Shown here piece after piece: positions 18,968-27,364 of a stretch of DNA of 64,000 bases (the stretch's first letter is position 1; each line of letters starts with the position of its first letter). The notes beneath the pieces were generated by a model that was given only the letters and a program-made list of their open reading frames with translations, was not told the origin of the DNA and did no database searches. Source of the stretch: Halobaculum sp. XH14 (GTDB taxonomy: Archaea; Halobacteriota; Halobacteria; Halobacteriales; Haloferacaceae); the NCBI RefSeq assembly GCF_032116555.1, contig NZ_CP134949.1, forward strand, positions 1,054,001 to 1,118,000, given 5' to 3'. Made by a program: the position numbers and the translations under genes.

Positions 18968-19825
18968 ATGACCGACTACGGGGTCGTCACGCGAAACGCC
19001 GAGGAGGTCGCGTGGCCCGAGTTCGACCGCGGCTTCTACGAGGTGAAGGACGTCACCGGCCGCTCGGCCGAGCCGCTGGAAGACGCCGTCAACATGGTGT
19101 CCTGCTTCGGCGACAACGCGGCCGCCGAGTCCACCCCCGACCTCGTCCCGGTGAACGACGCCGGCGAACCCGCGACCCGCGACCGCACGTACTTCGACTG
19201 GGCGTACGTCTGCCCGACCCACGACGACTACCGCCGCGGCCTGCTGGAGATCATCGAGGACTGCGCCGAGGTGAACGGCGACGTCCGCCTCGACGACGTG
19301 GGGTTCCCCCGCCAGGGCTACTGCCGGTGTGACCGCTGTCGGCGGCTGTTCGAGGAAAGCGAGCACGAGGAGTGGGCGGACTGGCGCGCGGAGGTCATCA
19401 CGGCGTTCGTCGCCGAGGCGACCGAGCGGATTCCCGGCCGCGCGTACCTCACGCTCTACCCGGACCCCTACCCGGGACACCTGTACGAGCGCGCCGGCCT
19501 CGACCTCGACGCGCTGGCCGACCACGTCGACGAGTTCGTCGTTCCGCTGTACGACACCCACTACGGGACGACGTACTGGCTCGAGACCATCGCGAAGGGG
19601 TTCGTGAGCCGCCTTGCCGACCTGGACGTCGAGTTCTCCGTGGAACTGTACGCCGTCGACGTCGACATCGACGACCTGGTCCACGCGACGGAGGTCGCGG
19701 AGGCGTACGCGAGGGAGGTGTTCTTCGGCTACGACGCGGGACAGGCGTCCGCGATGATCCGCCGAAAACGGGCCGATTCGAGGGAGGGCGAATCGTTCGG
19801 GAGCGATGGCGAGCGAACGGAGTGA
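18968..19825 (+). CDS. TIM-barrel hydrolase-like protein of unknown substrate
   Basis: A 285-residue protein. Its central part (VRLDDVGFPRQGYCRCDRCRRLFEE, near 100-124) resembles the Asp-strand-plus-CxC..C segment of putative glycoside hydrolases with a TIM barrel. Further strand-like blocks are GRAYLTLYPDPYPGHLYE and VDEFVVPLYDTHYGTTYW. The enzymatic role is not established. The last roughly 20 residues (DSREGESFGSDGERTE) come from a repeat-like hairpin CGATTCG/CGAATCG at the DNA level and are probably not functional. An ACTTAC patch about 30 bases before the ATG supports the start. Confidence 0.7.
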   Translation: MTDYGVVTRNAEEVAWPEFDRGFYEVKDVTGRSAEPLEDAVNMVSCFGDNAAAESTPDLVPVNDAGEPATRDRTYFDWAYVCPTHDDYRRGLLEIIEDCAEVNGDVRLDDVGFPRQGYCRCDRCRRLFEESEHEEWADWRAEVITAFVAEATERIPGRAYLTLYPDPYPGHLYERAGLDLDALADHVDEFVVPLYDTHYGTTYWLETIAKGFVSRLADLDVEFSVELYAVDVDIDDLVHATEVAEAYAREVFFGYDAGQASAMIRRKRADSREGESFGSDGERTE

Positions 19826-19874
19826 GCGAGGGTGAGCGACCTGAACACCGTCGCTCCCACGCCGACCGATGCCG

Positions 19875-20549
19875 CTACCGGTTCTCCTCGACCGTCTCGC
19901 CGCCGGAGCCGAGCGTCGTCGCCGTCGGGAGCCGCCAGTCGAAGCGGACCGCCGCCAGCCGGACCAGCACCGTCACCGCCGCACACGTCGCCGCGGCGGT
20001 GCCGGCGGCTCCGCCCAGCCCCGTCACGAGCACGTGCGTCCCGCCGCCGAGCACCGCACAGCTCGCGTAGAAATCCTCGAACAGGATGAACGGCGACCGG
20101 TCGAGCAGCAGGTCGGCGAACGCGCCGCCGCCGACCGCGTTGATGGTGGCGACGGCGACGACGCCGAACGTCGGGAGACCGAACTCGACCGCCACGATGG
20201 CCCCGGCCGTCGTGAACGCCGCGAGCCCCACGGCGTCGGCGACGCGGGTGACGGCGTGGTCGTCCGGCGAGTCGAGCACGACGCTCAGTCCGAGCGCCAG
20301 CCCCACCCCCAGCAGCCCGAGGGCCATCTCGCCGGTCGACTGCAGCGCCAGCGGGATGCGACCGACGAGCACGTCGCGGGTCGCGCCGCCGGCGAACGCG
20401 GTCGCGAGGCCGACGACGGCGACCCCGAACAGGTCGAACCCCTCGCGGATCGCCTTGGCCGCGCCGACCAGCGCGAACGCGACGAGTCCGACCGTGTTCA
20501 TCACCGCGAACGGGTCGCCGAGCAGCGTCCCGCCGAGTTCCTGAACCAC
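19875..20549 (-). CDS. TRIC / UPF0126-family cation channel protein
   Basis: A membrane protein of about 224 residues with seven helices arranged as two similar halves. The glycine-rich signatures FAGGATRDVLVGRIP and NAVGGGAFADLLLDRSPFI are characteristic of prokaryotic TRIC channels (YicG/UPF0126), which conduct monovalent cations. The GTG at 20549 (VQELGGTLL) gives the usual N-terminal length; another GTG at 20585 is possible. It is divergent from the HAD-family gene. Confidence 0.85.
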   Translation of the reverse strand: MVQELGGTLLGDPFAVMNTVGLVAFALVGAAKAIREGFDLFGVAVVGLATAFAGGATRDVLVGRIPLALQSTGEMALGLLGVGLALGLSVVLDSPDDHAVTRVADAVGLAAFTTAGAIVAVEFGLPTFGVVAVATINAVGGGAFADLLLDRSPFILFEDFYASCAVLGGGTHVLVTGLGGAAGTAAATCAAVTVLVRLAAVRFDWRLPTATTLGSGGETVEENR

Positions 20550-20667
20550 TGGCTCGGCCCTCGAACGGGCGCGTAATGAGCACACCGCTTCGACCGCGTG
20601 TGACCGTCCGCCCGTGCCGGTCGGCCCGCCGGAATCGACCGACTCGCAGTTTCGCCCCGCGAGTTGG

Positions 20668-20674
20668 TTTTATT
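20668..20674 (+). promoter_or_regulatory. TATA box deciding the HAD-gene start
   Basis: TTTTATT lies 27 bases (centre to start) before the in-frame GTG at 20698. In haloarchaea that spacing means transcription begins at or next to the start codon. This favours the GTG over an ATG 84 bases further upstream, which would lie before the promoter. Confidence 0.6.
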
Positions 20675-20697
20675 CGGACCCGCCACGAACGGCGTTC

Positions 20698-21960
20698 GTG
20701 GACCTGTACGACCGGCTGTACGAACTGTACGCGGAGTTCGACACCGAGACGCTGCGCGCCTACCGGGAGTTCGTCGACCTGTTCCCGCCGCTCGGCTCCC
20801 GCGTCGCGCTCGACCGCTGGGACGAGGCCAACGGGGCGCTCGCGGAGCGACACGCCGGCATCGAGGCGGCGTTCGAGGACGGCGACGTCCTCGCGTCCAT
20901 CGCCCAGCGGGCCGACCGGGAGGCCGCCTTCACCGCGCTCGACCTCCGGGGGAAGTACGGCCGCGCGGTCAACGCGCTCGTGCTCGACGTGGACGAGACG
21001 CTCCGCTCGGCGGGCGATACGGACAACGAGATCCCCCGCGAGACGCTCCACCTGCTGACCGAGTTCGCGGAGAACGGCGTCCCGCTCGTCATCTGCACCG
21101 GCCAGACGCTGGAGAACGTGAAGGGCTTTCTCGTGCAGGGGCTCGGGAGCGAACTCGTCCACTCGGGCGACGTGTCGGTCGTCTACGAGGCCGGCGCGGG
21201 CGTGTTCACGCCCGGTCGCGGCGCGGACACGAAGCGCCTGCTGTACGACGACCTCGACGGGGACGTCCGCGGCGTCGTCGACGACGTCCGCTCGCGCGTG
21301 CTCCGCGAGGCACCGGAGTCGGTCCGTCGCGGCTGTCACCTCCAGGGAAACGAGTTCAACGTCACGCTGAAGCCGAACTACGAGACCGGAAGCGACCGCG
21401 CGGACGAGGTGATCGACGGCGGGATGGCCCACCTGCTCGCGCTCGTCGGCGAGGCGGCCGCGGAGCGACTCGACGGCGGGGGGACGGACGCCGGGGGCGA
21501 CGGCGGAACGCTCGACGGCCCGGCCGCCGCCCGCGCGTTCTACGCGGACGCCGACCCCGAGATCGAGGCGTCGCTCCGGCGTGCCGGCGCCGGGATCCCC
21601 GACGAGGTCGACTCCGACGCGGCCGCGCTGTTCGAACGCCTGGAGGTCGCGCTGTACCGCGCCGACGCGGCGGAACTGGCCGCGAGCGACCTCGACAAGG
21701 CCGCGGGCGTCCGGGCCGGACTGGACGCGCTCGGCGTCGACGACCCGTTCGTCTGCGTGATGGGCGACAGCAAGTCCGACCTGCGGCCGATGCGGTGGGC
21801 GACCGAGACGGGGTCGGGGATCGCGGCCGCCCCGGCCCACTCCTCCGAATCGGTGCTCGAGCACGTCCGCTCGACGGACGACCTCGTGTTCGCGCCGGGC
21901 GGTGCCGACGAGATCCTCCGGACGGTGTACGCGCTGAACCGGCTGGCCGGCCTGGAGTAA
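20698..21960 (+). CDS. HAD-superfamily hydrolase
   Basis: A 420-residue protein. After a helical N-terminal region (about 1-95) comes the HAD nucleophile motif in ALVLDVDETLRS (DxDxT), then VICTGQTLENVKGF (motif II Thr), a Lys in the second half (DLDKAAGV), and motif IV in CVMGDSKSDLRPM. The overall layout is of the Cof/sucrose-phosphatase type with a large cap. It is probably a phosphatase, but the substrate is unknown. The start is a GTG chosen from the promoter position. The N-terminal helical domain is additional to the usual HAD core. Confidence 0.8.
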   Translation: MDLYDRLYELYAEFDTETLRAYREFVDLFPPLGSRVALDRWDEANGALAERHAGIEAAFEDGDVLASIAQRADREAAFTALDLRGKYGRAVNALVLDVDETLRSAGDTDNEIPRETLHLLTEFAENGVPLVICTGQTLENVKGFLVQGLGSELVHSGDVSVVYEAGAGVFTPGRGADTKRLLYDDLDGDVRGVVDDVRSRVLREAPESVRRGCHLQGNEFNVTLKPNYETGSDRADEVIDGGMAHLLALVGEAAAERLDGGGTDAGGDGGTLDGPAAARAFYADADPEIEASLRRAGAGIPDEVDSDAAALFERLEVALYRADAAELAASDLDKAAGVRAGLDALGVDDPFVCVMGDSKSDLRPMRWATETGSGIAAAPAHSSESVLEHVRSTDDLVFAPGGADEILRTVYALNRLAGLE

Positions 21961-22132
21961 CACCGCGGCCGACGCCCCGTGAGTCGGCGGCGTCGCTCCC
22001 ACGTCACGCGTCCGTTTCGACCGTCCACCCGGAGCCGCTCGACGCCTCAATCGCCGATCCCGCCTCCCCATCGAAGTGTCACGTATCCAAAGACATATTG
22101 TCGTCAGCTGCGAACCATTTGTGGAACGTCAC

Positions 22133-23035
22133 ATGTCGCCCGTGACCCGGCTAGAGGAGAGTCGGTTCATCTCCGACGACCGGCCGAGCGTCGCGGTCGT
22201 CCGGAGCGTCGCCAGCACGCTGGAGGTGAATCCGACCGACGTGCCGATCGTCTCGAACGTCGTCGACCCCGAGGCGCTCGACGCGGTCGTCGAGGGGGAG
22301 CCGACCACGAGCGTCACCGTCCCCCTGGCCGGGCTCTCCGTGACGGTGAACGGCTCGATGGAGGTCGTCGTCCGCGATCCCGGCTTCCGAGCGACCCTGG
22401 AGCGGTTACGCCGCGCGCCCTCGAACGTCCTCGTCCTCGGAACGCCTGAGATCCCGCTGGATCGGGTGCTGTGGTCCGACCCGTTCGTGGAGCGAGGGGG
22501 CAACCGGGGGCCACTCGTCACGGTGGTTCCGGCGGAGTCGGGTGCGGCCACCGGCACCCACGTCCCGGGGACGCGGTCCAGGGTGGCCGTCGTCATCGTC
22601 GGCGACTTCGTCCGGTCGAGAACGTCGGAGCCGGATTCGGCGCCCGAGACCCCGGAGAACCTGACGATCCGGTCGATCGGGCGGCCCTCCGACCTCACTG
22701 CGCTCGGACTGTCCGTCCACGAACAGCTCTCCGTCTGGGCCGACGCGGACCGGCCGACGACTGTCCGCGTCTCCGCCATCGAACAGCTGCTCGACGAGGT
22801 CGAGACGGCCCGGCTGTTCCGGTTCCTGCACCTCCTCGTCGGGCGCGTCCGGCTCGACGGGGGCCGCGGTCGCTACTTCGTGGACCCCGAGCGGGTCGAC
22901 CGGACGGCGCTGCGAACGCTGGAGCCGCTGTTCGACGCCGTCGTCACGGTCGAGGAGAACGGCGACCGGACGATCGAGGTCCACGACCCGACCGTCACCG
23001 CCGGGGTCGACGGCACCGACCTGCGGCTCGGGTAG
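22133..23035 (+). CDS. HalOD1-type output domain protein
   Basis: A 300-residue protein. Residues about 20-90 (SVASTLEVNPTDVPIVSNVVDPEALDAV, then VTVPLAGLSVTVNGSMEVVV) match the HalOD1 output domain found on haloarchaeal signalling proteins. The remaining about 200 residues resemble the RecA-like domain without nucleotide-binding motifs often found in haloarchaea (DUF7504-like); I see no Walker A. It is probably a sensory or regulatory protein. Its 3' end faces a DUF7344-type regulator gene, a pairing that hints at one signalling module. Confidence 0.7.
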   Translation: MSPVTRLEESRFISDDRPSVAVVRSVASTLEVNPTDVPIVSNVVDPEALDAVVEGEPTTSVTVPLAGLSVTVNGSMEVVVRDPGFRATLERLRRAPSNVLVLGTPEIPLDRVLWSDPFVERGGNRGPLVTVVPAESGAATGTHVPGTRSRVAVVIVGDFVRSRTSEPDSAPETPENLTIRSIGRPSDLTALGLSVHEQLSVWADADRPTTVRVSAIEQLLDEVETARLFRFLHLLVGRVRLDGGRGRYFVDPERVDRTALRTLEPLFDAVVTVEENGDRTIEVHDPTVTAGVDGTDLRLG

Positions 23036-23120
23036 TGCCGCTCGGGCAGCTACCCGGCCGGTCGCTGCGACGATGTGTCACCGTGACCGAACGGGTCGGC
23101 CGCGACTCCGAGGAGACGAC

Positions 23121-23426
23121 TCAGGGCCAGTCGCCGGGGAGCGACTCGGCCGACTCGTCGAGCAGGACCAGCAGCGGTTCGAAGTCGTCGAACGCCGGCC
23201 CCCGGCTGACCCGGTCATCGGTCCCGTTCCACTCGACGTATCCCGACTGGGCGAGCATCGGAAGGTGTGTGTGGTGGAGGTCGAGTCGGACCTCGTCGTC
23301 GCTCACCTCGCCCGACGAAACGATCGGGAGGGCCCGGATCGCCTCGTTCTCACCGCGTTCGAGCAGTTCGGCCAGGATTACGCGTCGAGTCCCGTGGGAC
23401 AGCACGTGGAACAGCTCATCGAGCAT
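23121..23426 (-). CDS. DUF7344-type winged-helix regulator
   Basis: A 101-residue single-domain winged-helix protein: MLDELFHVLSHGTRRVILAEL, then VRLDLHHTHLPMLAQSGYVEW. Unlike the related gene at 8082-8633, it has no membrane helices. It is likely a small transcription factor with unknown targets. It is divergent from the sugar-acid dehydratase gene, whose upstream region carries several symmetrical DNA sites. Confidence 0.8.
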   Translation of the reverse strand: MLDELFHVLSHGTRRVILAELLERGENEAIRALPIVSSGEVSDDEVRLDLHHTHLPMLAQSGYVEWNGTDDRVSRGPAFDDFEPLLVLLDESAESLPGDWP

Positions 23427-23768
23427 GACCCGTCTGTGCGACCGGCGATGAAATGGGTGTCGCCCCGGCTATCAGTTCGTGTATCTCGCGGCTTCCACGC
23501 CGCTTTTTCGCCGTATCGTTTCTTCGCCGCCTCGCTTCTCTGCCGTATCACTGCTTCGTCACGTCGCTTCTCCAAAACCCGATGTCGCTCGCGGCGTGTC
23601 CACCGGCCGACCTCGACGGCGCTCTCACGTCCATTTCCCGAGTTCCGATCCCACCCGGCCGGGTGGGAAACTCGAACGTGCCCCCGAAACCGTTACGTGC
23701 CCCGATACGGTTCGCGCGTGCCCCGCCTCCGACCGAAGATTTACCTGCAGCCGAGTAAATCACGACCC
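23427..23768 (+). promoter_or_regulatory. regulatory region upstream of the sugar-acid dehydratase
   Basis: About 340 bases without a gene. A pyrimidine-rich stretch (about 23500-23575) has imperfect repeats built from CGCTTCT and GCCGTATC. The 20-base perfect palindrome TCCCACCCGGCCGGGTGGGA is at 23649-23668. CGTGCCCC occurs three times (23677, 23696, 23717), about two helical turns apart. GATTTAC (23738-23744) and GTAAATC (23755-23761) form an inverted repeat that ends seven bases before the ATG at 23769 and overlaps the expected TATA position. This density suggests tight control. Confidence 0.6.
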
Positions 23769-25007
23769 ATGAGCCGGAACTACGAGTCGCTCCACGACCC
23801 GAACGCGGAGTACACGATGCGGGAGCTCTCCGCGGAGTCGATGGACGTGCGGGCGAAACGCGGCGGCGGCCGCGACGTGGAGATCACGGACGTGCAGTGT
23901 ACGATGGTGGACGGCAACTTCCCGTGGACGCTCGTGCGCGTCTACACCGACGCCGGCATCGTCGGCACCGGCGAGGCGTACTGGGGCGCGGGCGTCCCCG
24001 AACTCGTCGAGCGCATGACGCCGTTCGTCGTCGGCGAGAACCCGCTCGACATCGACCGCCTGTACGAGCACCTGATCCAGAAGATGTCCGGCGAGGGCTC
24101 CGTCGAGGGCGTCACCGTGACGGCCATCTCCGGCATCGAGATCGCGCTCCACGACCTCGCGGGCAAGATCCTCGACCTCCCCGCCTACCAGCTGCTCGGC
24201 GGGAAGTACCGCGACTCGGTCCGGGTGTACTGTGACTGCCACACCGAGGAGGAGGCCGACCCCGAGGCCTGCGCGGACGAGGCCGAACGCGTCGTCGAGG
24301 ACCTGGGCTACGACGCGCTGAAGTTCGACCTCGACGTTCCCTCCGGGTATGAGAAGGACCGCGCGAACCGCCACCTCCGCCCGGGCGAGATCCGGCACAA
24401 GGCAGAGATCGTCGAGACAGTCACCGAGCGCGTGAAGGACCGCGCGGACGTCGCGTTCGACTGCCACTGGACGTTCTCGGGCGGGTCGGCCAAGCGCCTG
24501 GCGAACGCCATCGAGGAGTACGACGTCTGGTGGCTCGAGGACCCCGTCCCGCCGGAGAACCTGGAGGTACAGGAGGAGGTCACCAAGTCCACCGTGACGC
24601 CCATCACGGTCGGGGAGAACCGCTATCGCGTCACCGAGGAGCGCCGCCTGATCGAGAACGGCGCGGTCGACATCATCGCGCCCGACCTCCCGAAGGTCGG
24701 CGGGATGCGCGAGACCCGGAAGATCGCCGACGTGGCGAACCAGTACTACGTCCCGGTCGCCATGCACAACGTCGCCTCGCCGGTGGCGACGATGGCCTCC
24801 GCACACGTCGGCGCGGCCGTCCCCAACGCGCTCGCCGTCGAGTACCACAGCTACGAGCTCGGCTGGTGGGCGGACCTGGTCGAGGAGGACGTCATCGAGG
24901 GGGGCTCCATCGAGATCCCCGAGGAGCCGGGGCTCGGCGTGACGCTCGACATGGACGCCGTCGAGGCGCACATGGTCGAGGGCGAGACGCTGTTCGATCC
25001 GGCATAG
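23769..25007 (+). CDS. enolase-superfamily sugar-acid dehydratase (gluconate/xylonate-type)
   Basis: A 412-residue member of the mandelate racemase/muconate-lactonising group. The N-terminal capping domain is about 35-150. The barrel carries acid-base and metal residues in DALKFDLDVPSG, VAFDCHWTFSGG, WWLEDPVPPEN and ITVGENRYR, and a late His in VAMHNVASPVA. Haloarchaeal members of this length include gluconate dehydratase of the semi-phosphorylated Entner-Doudoroff pathway and xylonate dehydratase; sequence alone does not decide between them, though I lean to gluconate. The ATG lies just after an inverted repeat, and a perfect hairpin spans the stop codon. Confidence 0.85.
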   Translation: MSRNYESLHDPNAEYTMRELSAESMDVRAKRGGGRDVEITDVQCTMVDGNFPWTLVRVYTDAGIVGTGEAYWGAGVPELVERMTPFVVGENPLDIDRLYEHLIQKMSGEGSVEGVTVTAISGIEIALHDLAGKILDLPAYQLLGGKYRDSVRVYCDCHTEEEADPEACADEAERVVEDLGYDALKFDLDVPSGYEKDRANRHLRPGEIRHKAEIVETVTERVKDRADVAFDCHWTFSGGSAKRLANAIEEYDVWWLEDPVPPENLEVQEEVTKSTVTPITVGENRYRVTEERRLIENGAVDIIAPDLPKVGGMRETRKIADVANQYYVPVAMHNVASPVATMASAHVGAAVPNALAVEYHSYELGWWADLVEEDVIEGGSIEIPEEPGLGVTLDMDAVEAHMVEGETLFDPA

Positions 25008-25018
25008 CCGGATCGAAC
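24992..25018 (+). terminator. 12-pair hairpin spanning the dehydratase stop codon
   Basis: GTTCGATCCGGC-ATA-GCCGGATCGAAC is a perfect 12-base inverted repeat with a three-base loop, and the TAG stop lies in the loop and first stem base. The left arm encodes the last residues of the protein. It is a strong candidate for a 3'-end stabilising or terminating structure. The left-arm sequence occurs again as a direct repeat at 25089-25100. Confidence 0.6.
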
Positions 25019-25100
25019 TCACGGCGCGAAGCGCCGGGTAGTTCGAGGAAGCGTAGCTCCCTCAGACTCGCCGAGCTCGCTCGGCGTCGTTCGATCCGGC
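25008..25100 (+). repeat. partial relative of the 344-base structured repeat (5' hairpin module)
   Basis: The segment GAACTCACGG-hairpin-CCGGGTAGT matches the 5' part of the copy at 28136, but the stem is CGGCGC/GCGCCG (25022-25036) instead of CGGGACC/GGTCCCG. Two further hairpins follow, one around AGC-GTA-GCT and one of CGCCGAG/CTCGGCG (25067-25084). The whole is bounded by direct repeats of GTTCGATCCGGC at 24992 and 25089. The GACTGAAAG core and the GGGGCTTTCGAGGC tail are absent. Confidence 0.5.
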
Positions 25101-25279
25101 GTGTTCCGGTTCGTCCTCCCCGACGAGCGCGTCGGTCCAGATTCGAGCGGCCGAGCCCCGAGTCGGCCGTGCTTGCGTGCGGACTCTCACTTGCATGCGA
25201 TTGCCGGGCTGGTCTCCAAGCGGCTGGGCCCCGTAGGTCAGCAGAGAGTTCGAATGAGCCCGTCGTGGACGGAGTCGGC

Positions 25280-26257
25280 ATGAGTTCGAGTTCGGGCGTC
25301 GTCGAGAACCCCATCAAGCGCTGGCTGCTGCTCACCGGAAGCCGTTTAGTCATTTCGCTCGTGGTTATCGTCGGTATCGTCGCCCTGACGGCGGCCCTGA
25401 CCGTCACCGGCGTGCTCTACGTGGGGGCCGGAAGCAACCTCTCGACGGTGCTCGCGAGCGGGATGCTCTCGGGACTGCTCACGCTGGTCACGGTCGCGCT
25501 CTCCATCAACCAGCTCATCCTCTCGCGGGTGTTCGGCACCCCATCCGACCTGAGCGACACGGTCGAGGGGAGCATCGAGTTCCGCCAGCGGGTCGAGGAC
25601 ATCGCAGACCGGCGGGTGAGCCCGAACGAGCCCTCCGAGTTCCTGGCGCTCATGGGGCGGACGCTGACCGATCGGGCGGAGTACCTCCGCGCGAACCTGG
25701 ACGGGAACGTGAGCGACGCCGCGGCCGCCCGACAGTTCGTCGACGGCCTGACCGACTACGGCGACCACGTCGCGAACGCCGGTGACACAACGGACGCCTT
25801 CGAGGTCATCCGGATGTCGCTCGGGACGACGTACGCGGAGTTCCTGACGGACGCCCGTCGGCTCAAGCCCTCCGCACAGGTCCTCTGGGACGAGGAGGCG
25901 GATGCGCTGGAGGAGGTGCTCTCGCTGCTGAAGGCGGTCGCGACGATGCGCCAGTTCTACAAGACGCTCGCCATCCAGCAGGACCTCGCCCGGCTGTCGC
26001 GCCGGCTCATCTACACCGGGTTCGCGGCCGTCCTGGTCTCGCTCTACCTCGCACAGGTGTACACGGCGTCGTCGTCGCTCCCGACGACGCTTCCCGAATC
26101 CGTGATGCCGGTCGTCGTGAGCGCGGCATTCGGGGTTCTCCTCTCGCCGTTCGTGGTGCTCGTCGTCCACCTGCTCCGGGTCGCGACCGTGACGTTGTAC
26201 ACGGCCTCCGTCGGCTCCTTCATCCCGCCCGTCGAGAGCTTCGAGGAGACGGAGTGA
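25280..26257 (+). CDS. four-helix membrane protein of unknown function
   Basis: A 325-residue protein with two N-terminal membrane helices (about 20-45 and 55-80), a helical soluble middle of about 150 residues, and two C-terminal helices (about 250-270 and 280-310). No enzymatic motif is visible, and I recognise it only as a haloarchaeal conserved membrane-protein type. The ATG at 25280 was preferred over a GTG five codons upstream. The 270 bases before it hold the partial repeat and a degenerate tRNA-like stretch. Confidence 0.7.
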   Translation: MSSSSGVVENPIKRWLLLTGSRLVISLVVIVGIVALTAALTVTGVLYVGAGSNLSTVLASGMLSGLLTLVTVALSINQLILSRVFGTPSDLSDTVEGSIEFRQRVEDIADRRVSPNEPSEFLALMGRTLTDRAEYLRANLDGNVSDAAAARQFVDGLTDYGDHVANAGDTTDAFEVIRMSLGTTYAEFLTDARRLKPSAQVLWDEEADALEEVLSLLKAVATMRQFYKTLAIQQDLARLSRRLIYTGFAAVLVSLYLAQVYTASSSLPTTLPESVMPVVVSAAFGVLLSPFVVLVVHLLRVATVTLYTASVGSFIPPVESFEETE

Positions 26258-26350
26258 GGCGGATCGCTGGCAGGTCGCCTCCGCCCCCGGTCGGGTCGGC
26301 AACCATCCCCGACGGGCGGATTTATCGGCCTCCGCGCGTACTATGTTACC

Positions 26351-27328
26351 ATGCAACAAGATGGCGTCGCGGCGGACGGCTACACGGTCGACCATCGACT
26401 CTCGGACGCGGAGGGGAACATCCATCGGGCGTGGGACAACTCGCTGGACCCGGTGCTCACCGTCGAGTCCGGCGAGGTCGTCCGGTTCGAGTGCCGTGAC
26501 GCGGTCGACCGCCAGATCGACGTGGAGACGACCGCCGAGGACGTGCCGGACGTCTCGTTCGATCCGGTCCACCCGCTCACCGGACCGGTGTACGTCGAGG
26601 ACGCCGACCCCGGGGACGTCCTCGAGGTCGAACTGCTCGACCTCCAGCACAAGGGCTGGGGGTACAACACGTTCTTCCCGGGCGAGATGGGGCTCGGGCT
26701 GCTCCCCGAGGAGTTCGACGAGCCTGGCATTCACGTCTGGGACCTCCAGGGCGACGTGGGGAAGTTCGTGAACGGGATCGAGGTTCCGCTCGACCCGTTC
26801 CCGGGCGTCATCGGCAACGCCCCGGCCAACGCAGGCGAACACGACACGCTCCCGCCCCGTGACGTCGGCGGCAACATGGACGTCAAGCACATGACCGCGG
26901 GATCGACCGTCTACCTCCCGGTCGAGGTGGAGGGCGCGCTGTTCTCGACGGGCGACTGTCACGCCGCCCAGGGCGACGGCGAGGTGTGTGTCACGGGCGT
27001 CGAAGCGCCGATGTTCGTCACCGCGCGCTTCTCGGTCAGGACCGACATGGACGTCGAGCAGCCCCAGCTGCACACGGGCGGGCCGTTCACGCCGACCGGC
27101 GCGGACGAGCCGATGTACGCGACGACCGGCATCGACCCGGACCTCATGGAGGCGACGCGGAAGGCGACCAGGCACATGATCGATCACCTGCACGAGCATC
27201 GTGGGCTGACGCGTGGCGAGGCGTACCTGCTCTGCTCGGCGGCGATGGACCTGAAGATCAGCGAGGTCGTCGACGCGCCCAACTGGACCGTCACGGCCTA
27301 CGTCGCGGACGGCATCTTCCCGGAGTGA
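26351..27328 (+). CDS. acetamidase/formamidase family protein
   Basis: A 325-residue protein of the FmdA/AmdA fold, which hydrolyses short amides such as formamide to acid and ammonia. Typical blocks are NIHRAWDNSLDPVLTV (near 23-38), GNAPANAGEHDTLPPRDVGGNMDVKHM (about 155-182) and LFSTGDCHAAQGDGEVC (about 197-213), which contain the metal-binding His and Asp residues. TTTATC at 26321-26326 lies about 27 bases before the ATG and supports a leaderless start. No amide transporter is adjacent. Confidence 0.9.
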   Translation: MQQDGVAADGYTVDHRLSDAEGNIHRAWDNSLDPVLTVESGEVVRFECRDAVDRQIDVETTAEDVPDVSFDPVHPLTGPVYVEDADPGDVLEVELLDLQHKGWGYNTFFPGEMGLGLLPEEFDEPGIHVWDLQGDVGKFVNGIEVPLDPFPGVIGNAPANAGEHDTLPPRDVGGNMDVKHMTAGSTVYLPVEVEGALFSTGDCHAAQGDGEVCVTGVEAPMFVTARFSVRTDMDVEQPQLHTGGPFTPTGADEPMYATTGIDPDLMEATRKATRHMIDHLHEHRGLTRGEAYLLCSAAMDLKISEVVDAPNWTVTAYVADGIFPE

Positions 27329-27364
27329 GGCGGGCAAACGGGGGAAGCGGTCGCTGGCGCGCCG

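Noticed and set aside
25204-25266. A tRNA-like stretch: CGGGCT ... CCCGTAGGTCAGC ... GAGTTCGAATGAGCCCG
   Set aside because: The outer arms can pair over six bases and a TTCGAAT T-loop is present, but the T stem does not pair and no anticodon arm fits. At most it is a decayed tRNA fragment.
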